Part shown: positions 38,171-49,050 of the stretch, piece after piece
Layout of the letters: the number at the start of each line of letters is the position of its first letter
Position numbering within the stretch: the first letter of the stretch is position 1
From: Rhodocyclaceae bacterium
GTDB lineage: Bacteria > Pseudomonadota > Gammaproteobacteria > Burkholderiales > Rhodocyclaceae
Direction of reading: 5' to 3'
Assembly: GCA_030824115.1 (NCBI GenBank)
Contig: JAVBYI010000020.1
Span: 89,458 to 153,457, forward strand
DNA length: 64,000 bases
Translations under genes and position numbers: made by a program
Notes under the pieces: generated by a model
The model's input: only the letters and a program-made list of their open reading frames with translations
Told to the model about the DNA's origin: nothing
Database searches by the model: none

Positions 38171-39006
38171 TGAAACTCTGCGGATTTGAGGCGGGCCTCG
38201 ACCAGCCGCTGTTCCTGATTGCGGGTCCGTGCACGGCAGAGTCCGAGCAGCTTTGTCTCGACATTGCCGGCCGCATGAAGGAAATGACCCAGAAGCTAGG
38301 CGTGCCTTACATTTTCAAGGCGTCCTACGATAAAGCCAACCGAAGTTCCGGCAAGTCGCCGCGCGGGCCGGGCATGGAGACTGGCCTGGAATGGCTGGCC
38401 CGGGTGCGTCGAGAGATTGGTGTGCCGGTGTTGACCGATGTGCATACCGAGGATGAGATCGCGCCGGTTGCGGCGGTGGTCGATGTGTTGCAGACCCCGG
38501 CTTTCCTCTGTCGCCAGACCGACTTTATTCAGGCCGTAGCGACCTGCGGCAAGCCGGTGAATATCAAGAAGGGCCAGTTCCTCGCACCCGGTGACATGAA
38601 GCAGGTGGTGGCCAAGGCCAAGGAAGCCAATCACGGTGCCGACAACCTGATGGTCTGCGAGCGTGGTGCCTCCTTTGGCTACAACAACCTCGTATCGGAT
38701 ATGCGTTCGCTCGCCATCATGCGCGAGACGAATTGTCCTGTCGTGTTCGATGCCACCCACTCGGTGCAGTTGCCGGGTGGGCAGGGCACCAGTTCCGGCG
38801 GGCAGCGCGAGTTCGTGCCGGTGCTGGCGCGGGCTGCTGTGGCGGTTGGTGTGGCCGGACTGTTCATGGAAACCCATCCGACGCCCGAAACGGCGCTGTC
38901 GGATGGACCGAATGCCTGGCCGCTCGGCCAGATGGAACGACTTCTCGAAACCCTGCTGGAGCTTGATACTGTCATCAAGCGGCAAGGTTTCGCGAGTGGA
39001 ATGTGA
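38170..39006 (+). CDS. kdsA: 3-deoxy-D-manno-octulosonate 8-phosphate synthase
   Basis: 278 residues, TIM barrel. [36 protein letters not shown] and [12 protein letters not shown] are conserved. It condenses PEP with arabinose 5-phosphate for LPS Kdo. A 1 bp overlap with pyrG. Confidence 0.97.
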
Positions 39007-39021
39007 AGTTTAACGATCTGA

Positions 39022-40320
<1,299 letters not shown>

Positions 40321-40329
40321 TCAGGGGCC

Positions 40330-40608
40330 ATGAGGTGGCCGACCTGGGTGCTGATGGCCCTGTTGCTTGCGCTGCAATATCCATTGTGGTTCGGCAAGGG
40401 CGGTCTGCTCCGGGTGGCTGAGCTGGAGCGCCAGCTCGACGGGCAGCGCGAGGTCAATCAGTCGCTTGAGGCGCGCAATGCCTCGCTTGAGGCGGAAGTA
40501 CGCGACTTGAAGGCAGGTTACGAGGCCATCGAGGAGCGCGCGCGCTATGAGCTTGGTCTGGTCAAGGATGGCGAAGTTTTCGTCCAGACGCCACAAAAAC
40601 GAAATTAA
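40330..40608 (+). CDS. ftsB: cell division protein FtsB
   Basis: 92 residues. One membrane helix ([16 protein letters not shown]) followed by a periplasmic coiled coil ([21 protein letters not shown]) and the conserved [17 protein letters not shown]. It forms FtsQLB in the divisome. It sits 9 bp after eno. Confidence 0.93.
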   Translation: MRWPTWVLMALLLALQYPLWFGKGGLLRVAELERQLDGQREVNQSLEARNASLEAEVRDLKAGYEAIEERARYELGLVKDGEVFVQTPQKRN

Positions 40609-40619
40609 GGCAGCCTAAG

Positions 40620-41012
40620 ATGAACAAGATCAAGCAGTGGGCGCTGGTTCTGGGCGTCATGCTCAGCACTACCGCTTTGGCCAGTGGCGGTGGCGGCGGC
40701 GATGCCGGTGGCGGCAATTTCCTCAAGTTCGAACCGGTGATCGTCAATGTCAAAGTAGGCAATGGTTCCGGTTACCTGAACTTTGTGCCCCAGCTCAAGC
40801 TGGCCGATCCCTTGGATGCCGAATACGTCAAGGCGTATACGCCGGTTCTACGGCATATGCTGATCAAGACACTGCTCGGTCAGGATGGCACCACCCTGCA
40901 GTCCTCCGAGTTCATGGGCAGCTTCTCGCACAAGGCGGCCGAAATGCTCAACAAGGTGCTGGATGGCGAATACGTCAAGGACGTATTCTTCGACCGCTGG
41001 GTGATCCAGTAA
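40620..41012 (+). CDS. FliL-like protein, orphan
   Basis: 130 residues with a signal peptide or anchor (IKQWALVLGVMLSTTALA), a Gly-rich linker, and a domain matching FliL-type proteins (YLNFVPQLKLAD, KAYTPVLRHMLIKTLLGQ). FliL normally supports flagellar stators, but there are no flagellar genes nearby. Its stop codon lies inside the left 41 bp direct repeat. Confidence 0.65.
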   Translation: MNKIKQWALVLGVMLSTTALASGGGGGDAGGGNFLKFEPVIVNVKVGNGSGYLNFVPQLKLADPLDAEYVKAYTPVLRHMLIKTLLGQDGTTLQSSEFMGSFSHKAAEMLNKVLDGEYVKDVFFDRWVIQ

Positions 41013-41045
41013 GCGTGACTACTCGGCTAGTTCGATCTGGCCGCT
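41005..41045. repeat. left 41 bp direct repeat of the accessory segment
   Basis: It matches 43005-43045 with a single mismatch (T at 41016, C at 43016), at an offset of exactly 2000 bp. It includes the fliL-like stop codon and, on the minus strand, the last codons and stop of a SIMPL-type gene. Confidence 0.9.
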
Positions 41046-41063
41046 AATATTTACTGTGATGTT
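41019..41063 (-). pseudogene. remnant of a SIMPL gene 3' end
   Basis: On the minus strand this reads [18 protein letters not shown]. The intact SIMPL gene at 43.0-43.7 kb ends [18 protein letters not shown]. The last nine codons are nearly identical, but the preceding ones differ at several bases. So this is a diverged homologous tail and not a fresh copy of the neighbouring gene. Confidence 0.75.
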
Positions 41064-41094
41064 AAAGACCCCGGAGCCGGATAACATTTCGGCG

Positions 41095-41412
41095 TCATGC
41101 GGTCTTTTGCCGCACAAGCTTCACTTGAAGCTCACAGCCAACAGCTTGCGCGTACCGTTTTAGCGTTGCGAGCGACGGGGCATGTTTTCCAGCAGATTCC
41201 AGCCTTGAAACTGCACTCTTGGTGGTTCCCATCCGTTCCGCAACGGCATCTTGTGTCAGGCCGGCTCGGGAGCGAGCCTTGAGCATCTGGCCGGCAACTT
41301 GGTACTCAAGGGCAAGGGCATCGTAAGCTTCGACGAACCCCTTGTGGGTTGCTGCCTTGGCAAGAAATTCCTTGTGCGAATGGCGGACGGGCTTGAATTT
41401 CAGTTCAGCCAT
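41095..41412 (-). CDS. XRE-family antitoxin, HigA-like
   Basis: 105 residues. A helix-turn-helix in the middle (AGLTQDAVAERMGTTKSAVSRLE) and a C-terminal tail ending ELQVKLVRQKTA. It is the second gene of a toxin-first pair, overlapping the toxin gene by 8 bp, the order typical of higBA. It should neutralise the toxin and repress the operon. Confidence 0.85.
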   Translation of the reverse strand: MAELKFKPVRHSHKEFLAKAATHKGFVEAYDALALEYQVAGQMLKARSRAGLTQDAVAERMGTTKSAVSRLESAGKHAPSLATLKRYAQAVGCELQVKLVRQKTA

Positions 41413-41731
41413 TTGAAATCTCCTTCATGCGCTTGCGCGCCAACTTCAGTTCTCGGTCGGGGGTTTCCTGAGACTTCTTGATGAAGGCGTGCAGGACGAC
41501 AACCCGTTTGCCAACGAGAAAGCAGTAGAACGCTCGACCAATGCCGGAGCGACCGCGAGGCCGAAGCTCAAACAGGCCGTCTCCGAAGGCCCGCGAATGC
41601 GGGAGCCTGAGACTCGGCCCGTGTTCGATAAGCAGTTCAACCAAGCGTGCGTAGTCGGCGAGGACGTCCACAGGCCACGACTCAATGTCGTGTAGTACCC
41701 GCTCGTGGAAGTACTCGATCTCGAATGACAT
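41405..41731 (-). CDS. RelE/HigB-like toxin (Gp49 family)
   Basis: 108 residues. The motif GDGLFELRPRGRSGIGRAFYCF followed by VVVLHAFIKKSQETPDREL is characteristic of the phage-derived Gp49/HigB group of ribosome-dependent mRNA interferases. The first gene of the pair. The predicted -10 lies 6 bp before the ATG, so translation may be leaderless. Confidence 0.85.
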   Translation of the reverse strand: MSFEIEYFHERVLHDIESWPVDVLADYARLVELLIEHGPSLRLPHSRAFGDGLFELRPRGRSGIGRAFYCFLVGKRVVVLHAFIKKSQETPDRELKLARKRMKEISNG

Positions 41732-41737
41732 AATTTA

Positions 41738-41774
41738 ATGTTAGCAAATACGCGAACACAAATCAATGCGTATT
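41738..41774 (-). promoter_or_regulatory. toxin-antitoxin promoter with inverted repeat
   Basis: On the minus strand: -35 TTGATT (41761-41766), 17 bp spacer, -10 TAACAT (41738-41743). The arms AATACGC (41747-41753) and GCGTATT (41768-41774) form an inverted repeat around the -35, a likely antitoxin operator. Confidence 0.6.
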
Positions 41775-41849
41775 ATCTCTGGCGCTTAAGCCGGTTTGCC
41801 GGGGTAGTGGTTCTCTGGCGTGTGAAGTGAGACATCGCGGGCAACCGAA

Positions 41850-41872
41850 AAAGTCGGCGCTGGTGAGACGGC
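41850..41872 (+). repeat. dispersed repeat copy 13 (inside the accessory segment)
   Basis: One mismatch (CTGGTGAGACGGC). It lies between the toxin-antitoxin pair and the HEPN gene. No gene is visible in 41775-41925. Confidence 0.85.
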
Positions 41873-41925
41873 GTGGGGGAAGGGGGATCGTGATCTACCC
41901 CCTATTATTCTGCTGGAGCGTTTTG

Positions 41926-42867
41926 TTAGCTCAAGTCGGCCTGCGCTGCGACATTGCATGAATAGGTCCAGTTGACGTCAGCCGCCCGTTGTATGACGCA
42001 TTGCTGCAATGAAGCGATGAGCAGTCTAGTTGCAAATTCGACCGCGTCAGAAAATTGCTCCTTGGTCGTGCTGTCTTCCAGCCACGGATTGCTTAAGTCT
42101 TGCCAATACTGCATCTTTGCGGAGCCATGGATAAACTTTGAGCGATGATCGTACAGTTTGCCGACTATATTCTGTTTGTCATGCGTTGGGCCAAGCCACA
42201 CTTCGCTCTTGTGGGCGAGTTGGCGGCGCAGGTCGCCTATCCCATCACAGTAGAACGCTTCTAGTCCTTGCATTGCTCTGAATAGAGTTTCACCGTCATT
42301 TCCCCAGCCGAGCCCGATTACGTGAGTGAAGGCTGCAAGAGTGCGCTGGAGACGAGTTGTGGCAAATGATGAAGCGCCAAAACCTATCGATGTAGCCCAC
42401 ACGACTACATCGCTTAGTTTGAGAAGCCTGATGACAGGCCAAGCCGCCAAGTTTGAATCGTATGGTCTCGCACACGACAGGAAATACTTCCTCTCTATCG
42501 ACACCAGGATTCCCAATTCATCGGTCACGACTCCCTCTGCCGTCATGATCGAACCGGGATACGCTAGTTCTCCGAGATGCAAGCAGAGCGAAATGGCCTT
42601 TTCAATGTACTCAGCGGCAAATGCGCTCAAGAAACGGGTGTCATCGCCCGGTTTGACTTCGTTTCGGTCGTCCACAAAACTTATCGTGGCAGATACAGCA
42701 TAAATATCGAACAGTTTTGATTTGACGAGACTGGAGTTTCTGCACAACCAACTCATTACAGATGGTGGTGGTGAAGCAATTGTGACCTGTACACCGGATA
42801 CTTCAGGAACCAGTAACGGAAGGGCCGTGGACAGCGAGTTCACGAAGGCCTCAATGCACTCGTCCAC
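41926..42867 (-). CDS. HEPN-domain protein (Apea-like), putative RNase
   Basis: 313 residues from GTG 42867. The C-terminal third has LRRQLAHKSEVWLG and then YDHRSKFIHGSAKM, in which R242-x4-H247 is the HEPN ribonuclease motif; the layout resembles Apea-like HEPN domains of defence systems. The N-terminal 200 residues have no motif I recognise. The frame stays open about 90 bp upstream of 42867 without an ATG, so the N-terminus is uncertain and may be truncated. Codon use is visibly more A+T-rich than its neighbours. It is carried in the 2 kb accessory segment next to the toxin-antitoxin pair. Confidence 0.65.
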   Translation of the reverse strand: MDECIEAFVNSLSTALPLLVPEVSGVQVTIASPPPSVMSWLCRNSSLVKSKLFDIYAVSATISFVDDRNEVKPGDDTRFLSAFAAEYIEKAISLCLHLGELAYPGSIMTAEGVVTDELGILVSIERKYFLSCARPYDSNLAAWPVIRLLKLSDVVVWATSIGFGASSFATTRLQRTLAAFTHVIGLGWGNDGETLFRAMQGLEAFYCDGIGDLRRQLAHKSEVWLGPTHDKQNIVGKLYDHRSKFIHGSAKMQYWQDLSNPWLEDSTTKEQFSDAVEFATRLLIASLQQCVIQRAADVNWTYSCNVAAQADLS

Positions 42868-42968
42868 GACATCTGTGTTCGATTCGTGATGGTCAAAGGC
42901 TGTTGAGCGTATTGGGAGCCACGCCGTGACAACTTGGGAGTGGTGAATGGGTGTCCCCTATTTGTATA

Positions 42969-42990
42969 AAAGTTGGCGCTGGCGGGACGG
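42969..42990 (+). repeat. dispersed repeat copy 14 (right edge of the accessory segment)
   Basis: One mismatch (GTTGGC). It lies 14 bp before the right direct repeat. Confidence 0.8.
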
Positions 42991-43004
42991 TTAGGGAAGC
43001 GTTG

Positions 43005-43045
43005 TCCAGTAAGCGCGACTACTCGGCTAGTTCGATCTGGCCGCT
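43005..43045. repeat. right 41 bp direct repeat of the accessory segment
   Basis: Partner of 41005-41045. It contains the stop codon and last codons of the intact SIMPL gene, plus 8 bp matching the end of the fliL-like gene. Confidence 0.9.
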
Positions 43046-43705
43046 GATGCTGACGCTGATATTGGATTCGCCAGCCTCCACAGGCATGGGTGCTGCCTCG
43101 GCCGCCATGAGCATGGCACTACGTCCCATGGGGTACGGCTGCGGGAAATGGCTGCTACCATTCACACTCATCTGACGGATGCGGTAAGGCTTCTTCATCA
43201 ACGTGGCGATGCGTTCGGCCTTGCTGCGGAAGGTATCGATGGCTTCCAGCGTAGCGTCGTCCTCGGCCTTGCGCCGCGTCTCGGCAGCGGGCGAGAAGTT
43301 GATGTTGCTGACGGCCAGTGCCCCCTGAAGCTTGCCAACAGCGGTGGATAAGGCCGCTGCATCGCGGCTTTCCAGAATGATTTCCGAGCGCATGCGCCAG
43401 CTTTCGATGCTGCGGCCGCCCTTGCTGTAGACCGGGTAGGTGTGGGTGTTGCCGCTCTTTACCGTGACGCCTGCGTGTGCCTTGGCGACGGCGAGGCCGT
43501 CGGCGATGGCGGCCTTGACCTTGCGCGCCACCTCGGCGGCGTCGCTGCCGCTGATTTCGCTATAGGCGGTGGCACGCCCCAGGTCGTTGGCGACACTGCG
43601 CTGGACATCGACGCGGAAGTCGATCAGCGTGCCGGCAGGTTTGGCCGTTTCGGTTGCCCAGACAGGCAGGGCAGCGAATGCAAACAGGAGCAGGGTGCGT
43701 TTCAT
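43019..43705 (-). CDS. SIMPL-domain (DUF541) periplasmic protein
   Basis: 228 residues with a signal peptide ([17 protein letters not shown]). The SIMPL/DUF541 domain covers most of the rest, with the typical SVAKVRRL-like repeated beta pattern and the C-terminal [14 protein letters not shown]. Function is not well defined; homologues are linked to oxidative stress. Its ATG overlaps the stop of the carbonic anhydrase gene, so it is the last gene of the gcv operon. Its 3' end is the junction of the accessory segment. Confidence 0.8.
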   Translation of the reverse strand: MKRTLLLFAFAALPVWATETAKPAGTLIDFRVDVQRSVANDLGRATAYSEISGSDAAEVARKVKAAIADGLAVAKAHAGVTVKSGNTHTYPVYSKGGRSIESWRMRSEIILESRDAAALSTAVGKLQGALAVSNINFSPAAETRRKAEDDATLEAIDTFRSKAERIATLMKKPYRIRQMSVNGSSHFPQPYPMGRSAMLMAAEAAPMPVEAGESNISVSISGQIELAE

Positions 43706-44229
43706 TGGACAACCTCCATGAGGGACTGCCGGTAACGTTGGGCATTTTGCACGTAATGCGCCGCCGAGTGAGCAATGCGCGCAACCTGCTCATCTGTCAG
43801 TTCGCGCACCACCTTGCCGGGCGAGCCCATGACAAGTGAGCGGTCAGGGATGACTTTGCTTTCCGGGATCAGCGTGTTGGCGCCGATCAGGCAGTGCTTG
43901 CCGATCACCGCGCCGTTGAGAATCACGCTCTTGATACCGATCAGTGAGCCATCGCCGACGGTGCAGCCGTGCAGCATGACCATGTGGCCGACGGTGATGT
44001 CGCGACCGAGATTCATCGGTATGCCCGCGTCGGTGTGCAGCACCGAACCGTCCTGGATATTGGTGTTTTCGCCGATGCTGATCGGGTCGTTGTCGCCGCG
44101 CAGCACGGCGTTCCACCAGATGCTGACGTTAGCGGCGAGGTGCACGTCGCCGATCAGGGTGGCATTGGGCGCCACCCAGACGCCCGGGCCAAGCTGCGGC
44201 AGCTTGTCACCAAGGCGATACATGGGCAT
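43702..44229 (-). CDS. gamma-carbonic anhydrase-like hexapeptide-repeat protein
   Basis: 175 residues. Left-handed beta-helix repeats ([49 protein letters not shown]). The metal-binding His residues of the gamma class are in HTDAG, GHMV and LHGC. It may hydrate CO2, which fits coupling to the CO2-releasing glycine cleavage system; activity is not certain in the YrdA/PaaY group. Confidence 0.88.
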   Translation of the reverse strand: MPMYRLGDKLPQLGPGVWVAPNATLIGDVHLAANVSIWWNAVLRGDNDPISIGENTNIQDGSVLHTDAGIPMNLGRDITVGHMVMLHGCTVGDGSLIGIKSVILNGAVIGKHCLIGANTLIPESKVIPDRSLVMGSPGKVVRELTDEQVARIAHSAAHYVQNAQRYRQSLMEVVQ

Positions 44230-44750
44230 CAGAGCATCTCGCCGAGCGTGATGTCGACCATCAGGTCATCGGACAATTTTTCCAGCGCCGCCTTGAGGTC
44301 GCGGGCATTGAAGTCGGGCGAAGCGGTCAGTTCGGCCTCGCAGTGGAACAGGATTTCCGCCGACATCGGCGCGCTGCTGGTGCGGGTTTGCAGGTCCTCG
44401 ACGTTGACGGCATGGCTGGCGAGCACCTGCGAGACTTCCCTGACGATGCCGATGCGGTCGTGGCCCACAAGGCTTAAGCTCAAGCGCCGTCCTGCCAGCG
44501 CCGACTTTTGCGCAGTGGCGGTTTCCACGCTGACCTTGAGGCCCTTGAGTCCCGAGAGCGTGGTTTTGAGTTCGGTGGCCTCGGTGGCGGGCACGGCCAC
44601 TTCGACAATGCCGGCGAACTTGCCCGAGAGCTGGGCCATCGAGGCTTCGAGCCAGTTGCCGCGATGCGTGGAAATCGCCGTGGCGAGTTCTTCGACGAGG
44701 CCGGGACGGTCGTCGCCGATGACGGTGAGAATCAGGCGTGTATCAGGCAT
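44229..44750 (-). CDS. gcvR: GcvR-type ACT-domain regulator
   Basis: 173 residues with two ACT domains ([21 protein letters not shown] and [21 protein letters not shown]). GcvR represses glycine cleavage genes through GcvA in E. coli. The start ATG 44750 is favoured by a GGAGG 9 bp upstream; ATG 44756 is possible. It overlaps the gcvP stop. A repeat copy is translated [12 protein letters not shown] exactly in the linker between the ACT domains. Confidence 0.85.
   Translation of the reverse strand: MPDTRLILTVIGDDRPGLVEELATAISTHRGNWLEASMAQLSGKFAGIVEVAVPATEATELKTTLSGLKGLKVSVETATAQKSALAGRRLSLSLVGHDRIGIVREVSQVLASHAVNVEDLQTRTSSAPMSAEILFHCEAELTASPDFNARDLKAALEKLSDDLMVDITLGEML
44486..44508 (-). repeat. 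dispersed repeat copy 15 (in gcvR)
   Basis: One mismatch relative to R (CCTGCC). Translated KSALAGRR in the inter-domain linker. Confidence 0.88.
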
Positions 44751-47571
44751 TTGCATAGTCCTCCATGGGGACGCAGGCACAGAACAGGTTGCGGTCGCCA
44801 TACACATCGTCGATGCGATTCACCGACGGCCAGAACTTGTTGGCGGCGACAAACGGTAGCGGGAACACTGCCGTCTCAGGCGAATAGGGACGATTCCAGT
44901 CGCTTCCGATCACATCGGTCTGCGTATGCGGCGCCTGCTTGAGCGGGTTGTTGTCCGCCGGCCATTCGCCAGCTTCGATTTTGCGAATCTCGTTGCGGAT
45001 GGCGATCATCGCTTCGATGAAACGGTCAAGCTCGGCCTGATTCTCGGATTCGGTCGGCTCGACCATCAACGTACCGGCGACGGGGAAACTCACCGTCGGC
45101 GCGTGGAAGCCGTAGTCCATCAGGCGCTTGGCGATGTCGATTTCGGCAATGCCGGTGGCGGCCTTGATGGCGCGGATATCGAGGATGCACTCGTGGGCGA
45201 CGCGGCCATGGACGCCGGTATAGAGCACCGGATAGTGGTCCTTGAGGCGCACAGCGACGTAGTTGGCGTTGAGGATCGCCACTTCGGTGGCCTGCTTGAG
45301 GCCGCTACCGCCCATCATCGCGATGTACATCCATGAGATCGGCAGGATCGAGGCGGAGCCGAAGGGTGCGGCGGAAACCGCTCCCTGTGAACCGACACGG
45401 TCGGCGGCAAAGACGTGGCCCGGCGCATGCGGCGCCAAATGCGCCTTCAGGCCGATCGGCCCCATGCCGGGGCCGCCGCCGCCATGCGGGATGGCAAAGG
45501 TCTTGTGCAGGTTGATGTGCGAGACATCGGCGCCGATGTGGCCGGGCGAGGTGAGGCCGACTTGGGCGTTGAGGTTGGCACCGTCCATGTACACCTGTCC
45601 GCCGTGGGCGTGGATGATGCGGCACATCTCCATCACCGCTTCCTCGAACACGCCATGCGTCGACGGGTAGGTGAGCATCAGGCAGGAGAGCTTGTCGGCG
45701 TGCTGTGCCGCCTTCGCTTTCAGGTCGGCGACGTCGACGTTGCCGCTGTCATCGCAGTCCACGACAACGACCTGCAGGCCGGCCATGTGCGCGGTGGCGG
45801 GGTTGGTGCCGTGGGCCGATTTCGGAATCAGGCAGATGTCGCGATGGCCCTGGCCTTGCGCGGCCTGATAGCGACGGATCGAGACCATGCCGGCGTATTC
45901 ACCTTGCGCGCCGGAGTTGGGTTGCACGCACAGCGCGTCGAAGCCGGTGATGGTGCACAGCCACTGGGACAGCTCGCCGATCATCTGCGCGTAGCCGGCC
46001 GCCTGTTCGGCGGGCGCAAACGGATGCAGCGCGCCGAAGGCAGGCCAACTCACCGGCATCATCTCGGCGGCAGCATTGAGCTTCATCGTGCAACTACCCA
46101 GCGAGATCATCGCGTGGTCCATCGCGAGGTCCTTGTTCTGCAAACGCTTGAGGTAGCGCAGCATGGCGTGCTCGGTATGGTGGGTGTTGAACACCGGGTG
46201 CGTGAGGATGGCCGAGGTGCGGCGCAGGTTTTGAGGGATTGCGTCGGAGCAGTCGGCATCGAGCACGACGGTCTTGCCGAGCAGGGTCACCAGCGCGGCG
46301 ACATCTTCGCGGGTGGTGGTTTCATCCAGGCTGATGCCGATTGTCTCTGCATCAATGTGACGCACATTGAACGCCGAATGCTTCAATGTTGCCGTCTTGT
46401 CAGCGCCGACTTTTACGATGAGGGTATCGAAGAAGCTGCCTGTCACATTCAATGCGCGGGCGAGCAGGCAGGTGAGACGGTGGATGCGCTGGGCAATCCG
46501 TTTTAAACCTTCAGGGCCATGCCAGACGGCGTACATGCCCGCCATGTTGGCCAGCAGCACCTGCGAGGTGCAGATATTCGAGTTGGCCTTTTCGCGGCGG
46601 ATGTGCTGTTCGCGCGTCTGCAGCGCCATGCGCAAGGCGGTCTTGCCGCGCGCGTCCTTCGAGACGCCGATGATGCGGCCCGGAACGGAACGCTTGTGCT
46701 CGTCCTTGCAGGCAAAGAAGGCGGCGTGCGGGCCGCCGTAACCCATCGGGATGCCAAAGCGCTGCGAGGAACCGAAGGCGATGTCGGCGCCCATTTCGCC
46801 GGGGGATTTGGTCAGCACCAGCGCAAGTAGATCGCAAGCAATAGCAGTAACGGTGTTCTTGGTTTTCAGTGTGGCGATGAGGTCGGTGAAATCCTTGATT
46901 TCGCCCTTGGCGTTCGGCGTTTGCAGCAGCGCGCCGAAGACATCATGCTCGGCTGCCGTCTCGCCAGCGCCGACAATCAGGTCGAAGCCGAAGTAGCCGG
47001 CGCGGGTGCGGATGACATCCAGCGTCTGCGGAAAACAGTCTGCATCGACGAAGAAGGCGTTGCTGGCCGACTTGCTGGAACGGCGTGCCATGGTCATGGC
47101 TTCGGCGGCGGCGGTGGCCTCGTCGAGCAGCGAGGCGTTGGCGAGTTCCATGCCGGTGAGGTCGATCACCATCTGCTGGTAATTCAGCAGGGCTTCGAGG
47201 CGGCCTTGTGCGATTTCGGCCTGATAGGGGGTGTAGGCGGTATACCAGCCGGGGTTTTCCAGGACGTTGCGCTGGATGACGGGTGGCAGGTGGGTGCCGT
47301 AGTAGCCGAGGCCGATCAGCGATTTTTTGATCTGGTTCTGGTCGGCCAGCGCCTTGAGCTTCGCCAGCGCGGCATGCTCGGTCATCGAGTCGCCGAGCGG
47401 GAGGTCAGCGGGAAGGCGGATGCCGGCAGGCACCGTCTGGGCGATCAGTTCCGTGCGATCTTTCACGCCGATGGCCGCGCACATGGCGGCCTGCTCGGCG
47501 GCATTCGGACCAATATGACGCGCGACGAACTCGTCGCGTGCTTCGAGTTCGGCAAGCGTCGATGCGTTCAT
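44743..47571 (-). CDS. gcvP: glycine dehydrogenase (P-protein)
   Basis: 942 residues, single-chain P-protein of the glycine cleavage system. The PLP lysine lies in [14 protein letters not shown] and the N-terminal half carries [16 protein letters not shown] sequence (here [15 protein letters not shown]). It decarboxylates glycine and passes the aminomethyl group to GcvH. Two repeat copies are translated, [12 protein letters not shown] in the N-terminal half and [11 protein letters not shown] near the middle. Both lie in surface-type segments. Confidence 0.96.
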   Translation of the reverse strand: MNASTLAELEARDEFVARHIGPNAAEQAAMCAAIGVKDRTELIAQTVPAGIRLPADLPLGDSMTEHAALAKLKALADQNQIKKSLIGLGYYGTHLPPVIQRNVLENPGWYTAYTPYQAEIAQGRLEALLNYQQMVIDLTGMELANASLLDEATAAAEAMTMARRSSKSASNAFFVDADCFPQTLDVIRTRAGYFGFDLIVGAGETAAEHDVFGALLQTPNAKGEIKDFTDLIATLKTKNTVTAIACDLLALVLTKSPGEMGADIAFGSSQRFGIPMGYGGPHAAFFACKDEHKRSVPGRIIGVSKDARGKTALRMALQTREQHIRREKANSNICTSQVLLANMAGMYAVWHGPEGLKRIAQRIHRLTCLLARALNVTGSFFDTLIVKVGADKTATLKHSAFNVRHIDAETIGISLDETTTREDVAALVTLLGKTVVLDADCSDAIPQNLRRTSAILTHPVFNTHHTEHAMLRYLKRLQNKDLAMDHAMISLGSCTMKLNAAAEMMPVSWPAFGALHPFAPAEQAAGYAQMIGELSQWLCTITGFDALCVQPNSGAQGEYAGMVSIRRYQAAQGQGHRDICLIPKSAHGTNPATAHMAGLQVVVVDCDDSGNVDVADLKAKAAQHADKLSCLMLTYPSTHGVFEEAVMEMCRIIHAHGGQVYMDGANLNAQVGLTSPGHIGADVSHINLHKTFAIPHGGGGPGMGPIGLKAHLAPHAPGHVFAADRVGSQGAVSAAPFGSASILPISWMYIAMMGGSGLKQATEVAILNANYVAVRLKDHYPVLYTGVHGRVAHECILDIRAIKAATGIAEIDIAKRLMDYGFHAPTVSFPVAGTLMVEPTESENQAELDRFIEAMIAIRNEIRKIEAGEWPADNNPLKQAPHTQTDVIGSDWNRPYSPETAVFPLPFVAANKFWPSVNRIDDVYGDRNLFCACVPMEDYANA
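46390..46413 (-). repeat. dispersed repeat copy 16 (in gcvP)
   Basis: Two mismatches (TTGTCAGC for YCGCCAGC). Translated KVGADKTA. Confidence 0.75.
46954..46974 (-). repeat. dispersed repeat copy 17 (in gcvP)
   Basis: Perfect core, but with GATTGTCGG where the A run should be. Translated VGAGETAAE. Confidence 0.88.
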
Positions 47572-47951
47572 GATTCGGCGGCGACCTTTTCGTAAGCGGT
47601 GGCGTCCAGCAGACCATTGAGGTCGGCGGCGTTGGCCGGCTTCAGCTTGAACAGCCAGGCGGCGTAGGCGTCCTGATTGACGCTTTCCGGCGCATCGATG
47701 GCCGCATCGTTCTTCGCTACCACTTCACCGGCGATGGGGGCGTAGATGTCGGAGGCGGCCTTGACCGACTCGACGACGGCGCATTCCTCGCCGGCCTTGA
47801 CCGTACGGCCGGCATCCGGCAGTTCGAGGAAGACGATGTCGCCCAGCGCTTCCTGCGCATGGTCGGTGATGCCGATGGTGACGGTGCCGTCGGCTTCAAG
47901 CAGTGCCCACTCGTGGGACTTGGTGTATTTCAGGTTGGCGGGAACGCTCAT
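47568..47951 (-). CDS. gcvH: glycine cleavage H protein
   Basis: 127 residues from [15 protein letters not shown]. The lipoyl lysine is K64 in [13 protein letters not shown]. It shuttles the aminomethyl group between P, T and L proteins. It overlaps gcvP by 4 bp. Confidence 0.96.
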   Translation of the reverse strand: MSVPANLKYTKSHEWALLEADGTVTIGITDHAQEALGDIVFLELPDAGRTVKAGEECAVVESVKAASDIYAPIAGEVVAKNDAAIDAPESVNQDAYAAWLFKLKPANAADLNGLLDATAYEKVAAES

Positions 47952-47964
47952 CTTCATGGACTCC

Positions 47965-49050
47965 TTAAAGTTGGGATTTGCCGTTGCGGGCGAAGACCGG
48001 CTTGACGACTTGCGCCTTGAGTAATTTGTCGCGAATCTCGACCTGCACCTCGTCGCCGGGCTGGACGCCGGCAGGTAGGCGGGCGAGGGCGATGGACTGG
48101 TTCAACGTGGGCGAGAAGGAACCGCTGGTCGTCTCGCCGTTGCCTTGGGCCGTGACGACCTTCTGGTGGGCGCGCAGGATGCCTTTGTCGAGCAGCAGCA
48201 AGCCGAGGAAAACCTTCAGTGATCCGGCAGCCTGCCGTCCTGCCAGCGCCGACTTTCCAATAAAGTCTCTGGATGCATCCTTGAAGTCGACCGTCCAGGT
48301 CAGGCCGGATTCCAGTGGATTCTGCGTTTCATCCATGTCCTGACCATAAAGGTTCATGCCCGCTTCGAGGCGCAGCGTGTCGCGTGCGCCTAATCCGGCC
48401 GGCTTGACGCCCGCTTCAATGAGCTTTTGCCAGACCGTGGCGGCTTCATCAGCAGGCACGGCGATCTCGAAACCGTCCTCGCCGGTGTAGCCGGTGCGGG
48501 CGATCAGCCAGCCGTCCCACTCGGCGGCCTGGAAAACACCGAGGGTGACCGAGTACGAACGCGCGACGGGGAAGGCGGTCCAGAAGCGCTCGCGCGCTTG
48601 CGGACCCTGCACGGCGATCATGGCGAGATCGCGACGTGGCGTCAGGCTGACGGCAAAGTCGGCCGCCTGCAGGCGCATCCAGGCCAGATCTTTTTCCGAG
48701 GTGCCGGCATTGACGACGATGCGGTATTGCGTCGGTGTAAAGAAATACACGATCAGGTCATCGATGACACCGCCGTCTTCCTGCAGCATGCAGGAGTAGA
48801 GCGCCTTGCCGGGTACGGTCAGTTTCGCCACGTCATTGGCGAGCAGGCGACGCAGGAACGTCTGCGACTCGGCACCGACGAGATCGATGGCGAGCATGTG
48901 CGAGACATCGAACATGCCGGCATCGGTGCGTACGCAGTGGTGCTCTTCGATCTGCGATCCGTAGTTGATTGGCATCTGCCAGCCGGCAAAATCGACGATT
49001 TTCGCGCCGGCAGCAACGTGGGTGTCGTAAAGAGGCGTTTTCTGGATCAT
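47965..49050 (-). CDS. gcvT: glycine cleavage T protein (aminomethyltransferase)
   Basis: 361 residues from [24 protein letters not shown]. Folate-binding and GcvT C-terminal barrel domains are complete. It moves the methylene group to THF and releases ammonia. The start overlaps the queD stop. A repeat copy is translated [17 protein letters not shown] in the C-terminal domain. Confidence 0.95.
   Translation of the reverse strand: MIQKTPLYDTHVAAGAKIVDFAGWQMPINYGSQIEEHHCVRTDAGMFDVSHMLAIDLVGAESQTFLRRLLANDVAKLTVPGKALYSCMLQEDGGVIDDLIVYFFTPTQYRIVVNAGTSEKDLAWMRLQAADFAVSLTPRRDLAMIAVQGPQARERFWTAFPVARSYSVTLGVFQAAEWDGWLIARTGYTGEDGFEIAVPADEAATVWQKLIEAGVKPAGLGARDTLRLEAGMNLYGQDMDETQNPLESGLTWTVDFKDASRDFIGKSALAGRQAAGSLKVFLGLLLLDKGILRAHQKVVTAQGNGETTSGSFSPTLNQSIALARLPAGVQPGDEVQVEIRDKLLKAQVVKPVFARNGKSQL
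48233..48256 (-). repeat. dispersed repeat copy 18 (in gcvT)
   Basis: One mismatch. Translated KSALAGRQ, the same frame as in gcvR and pyrG. Confidence 0.88.
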
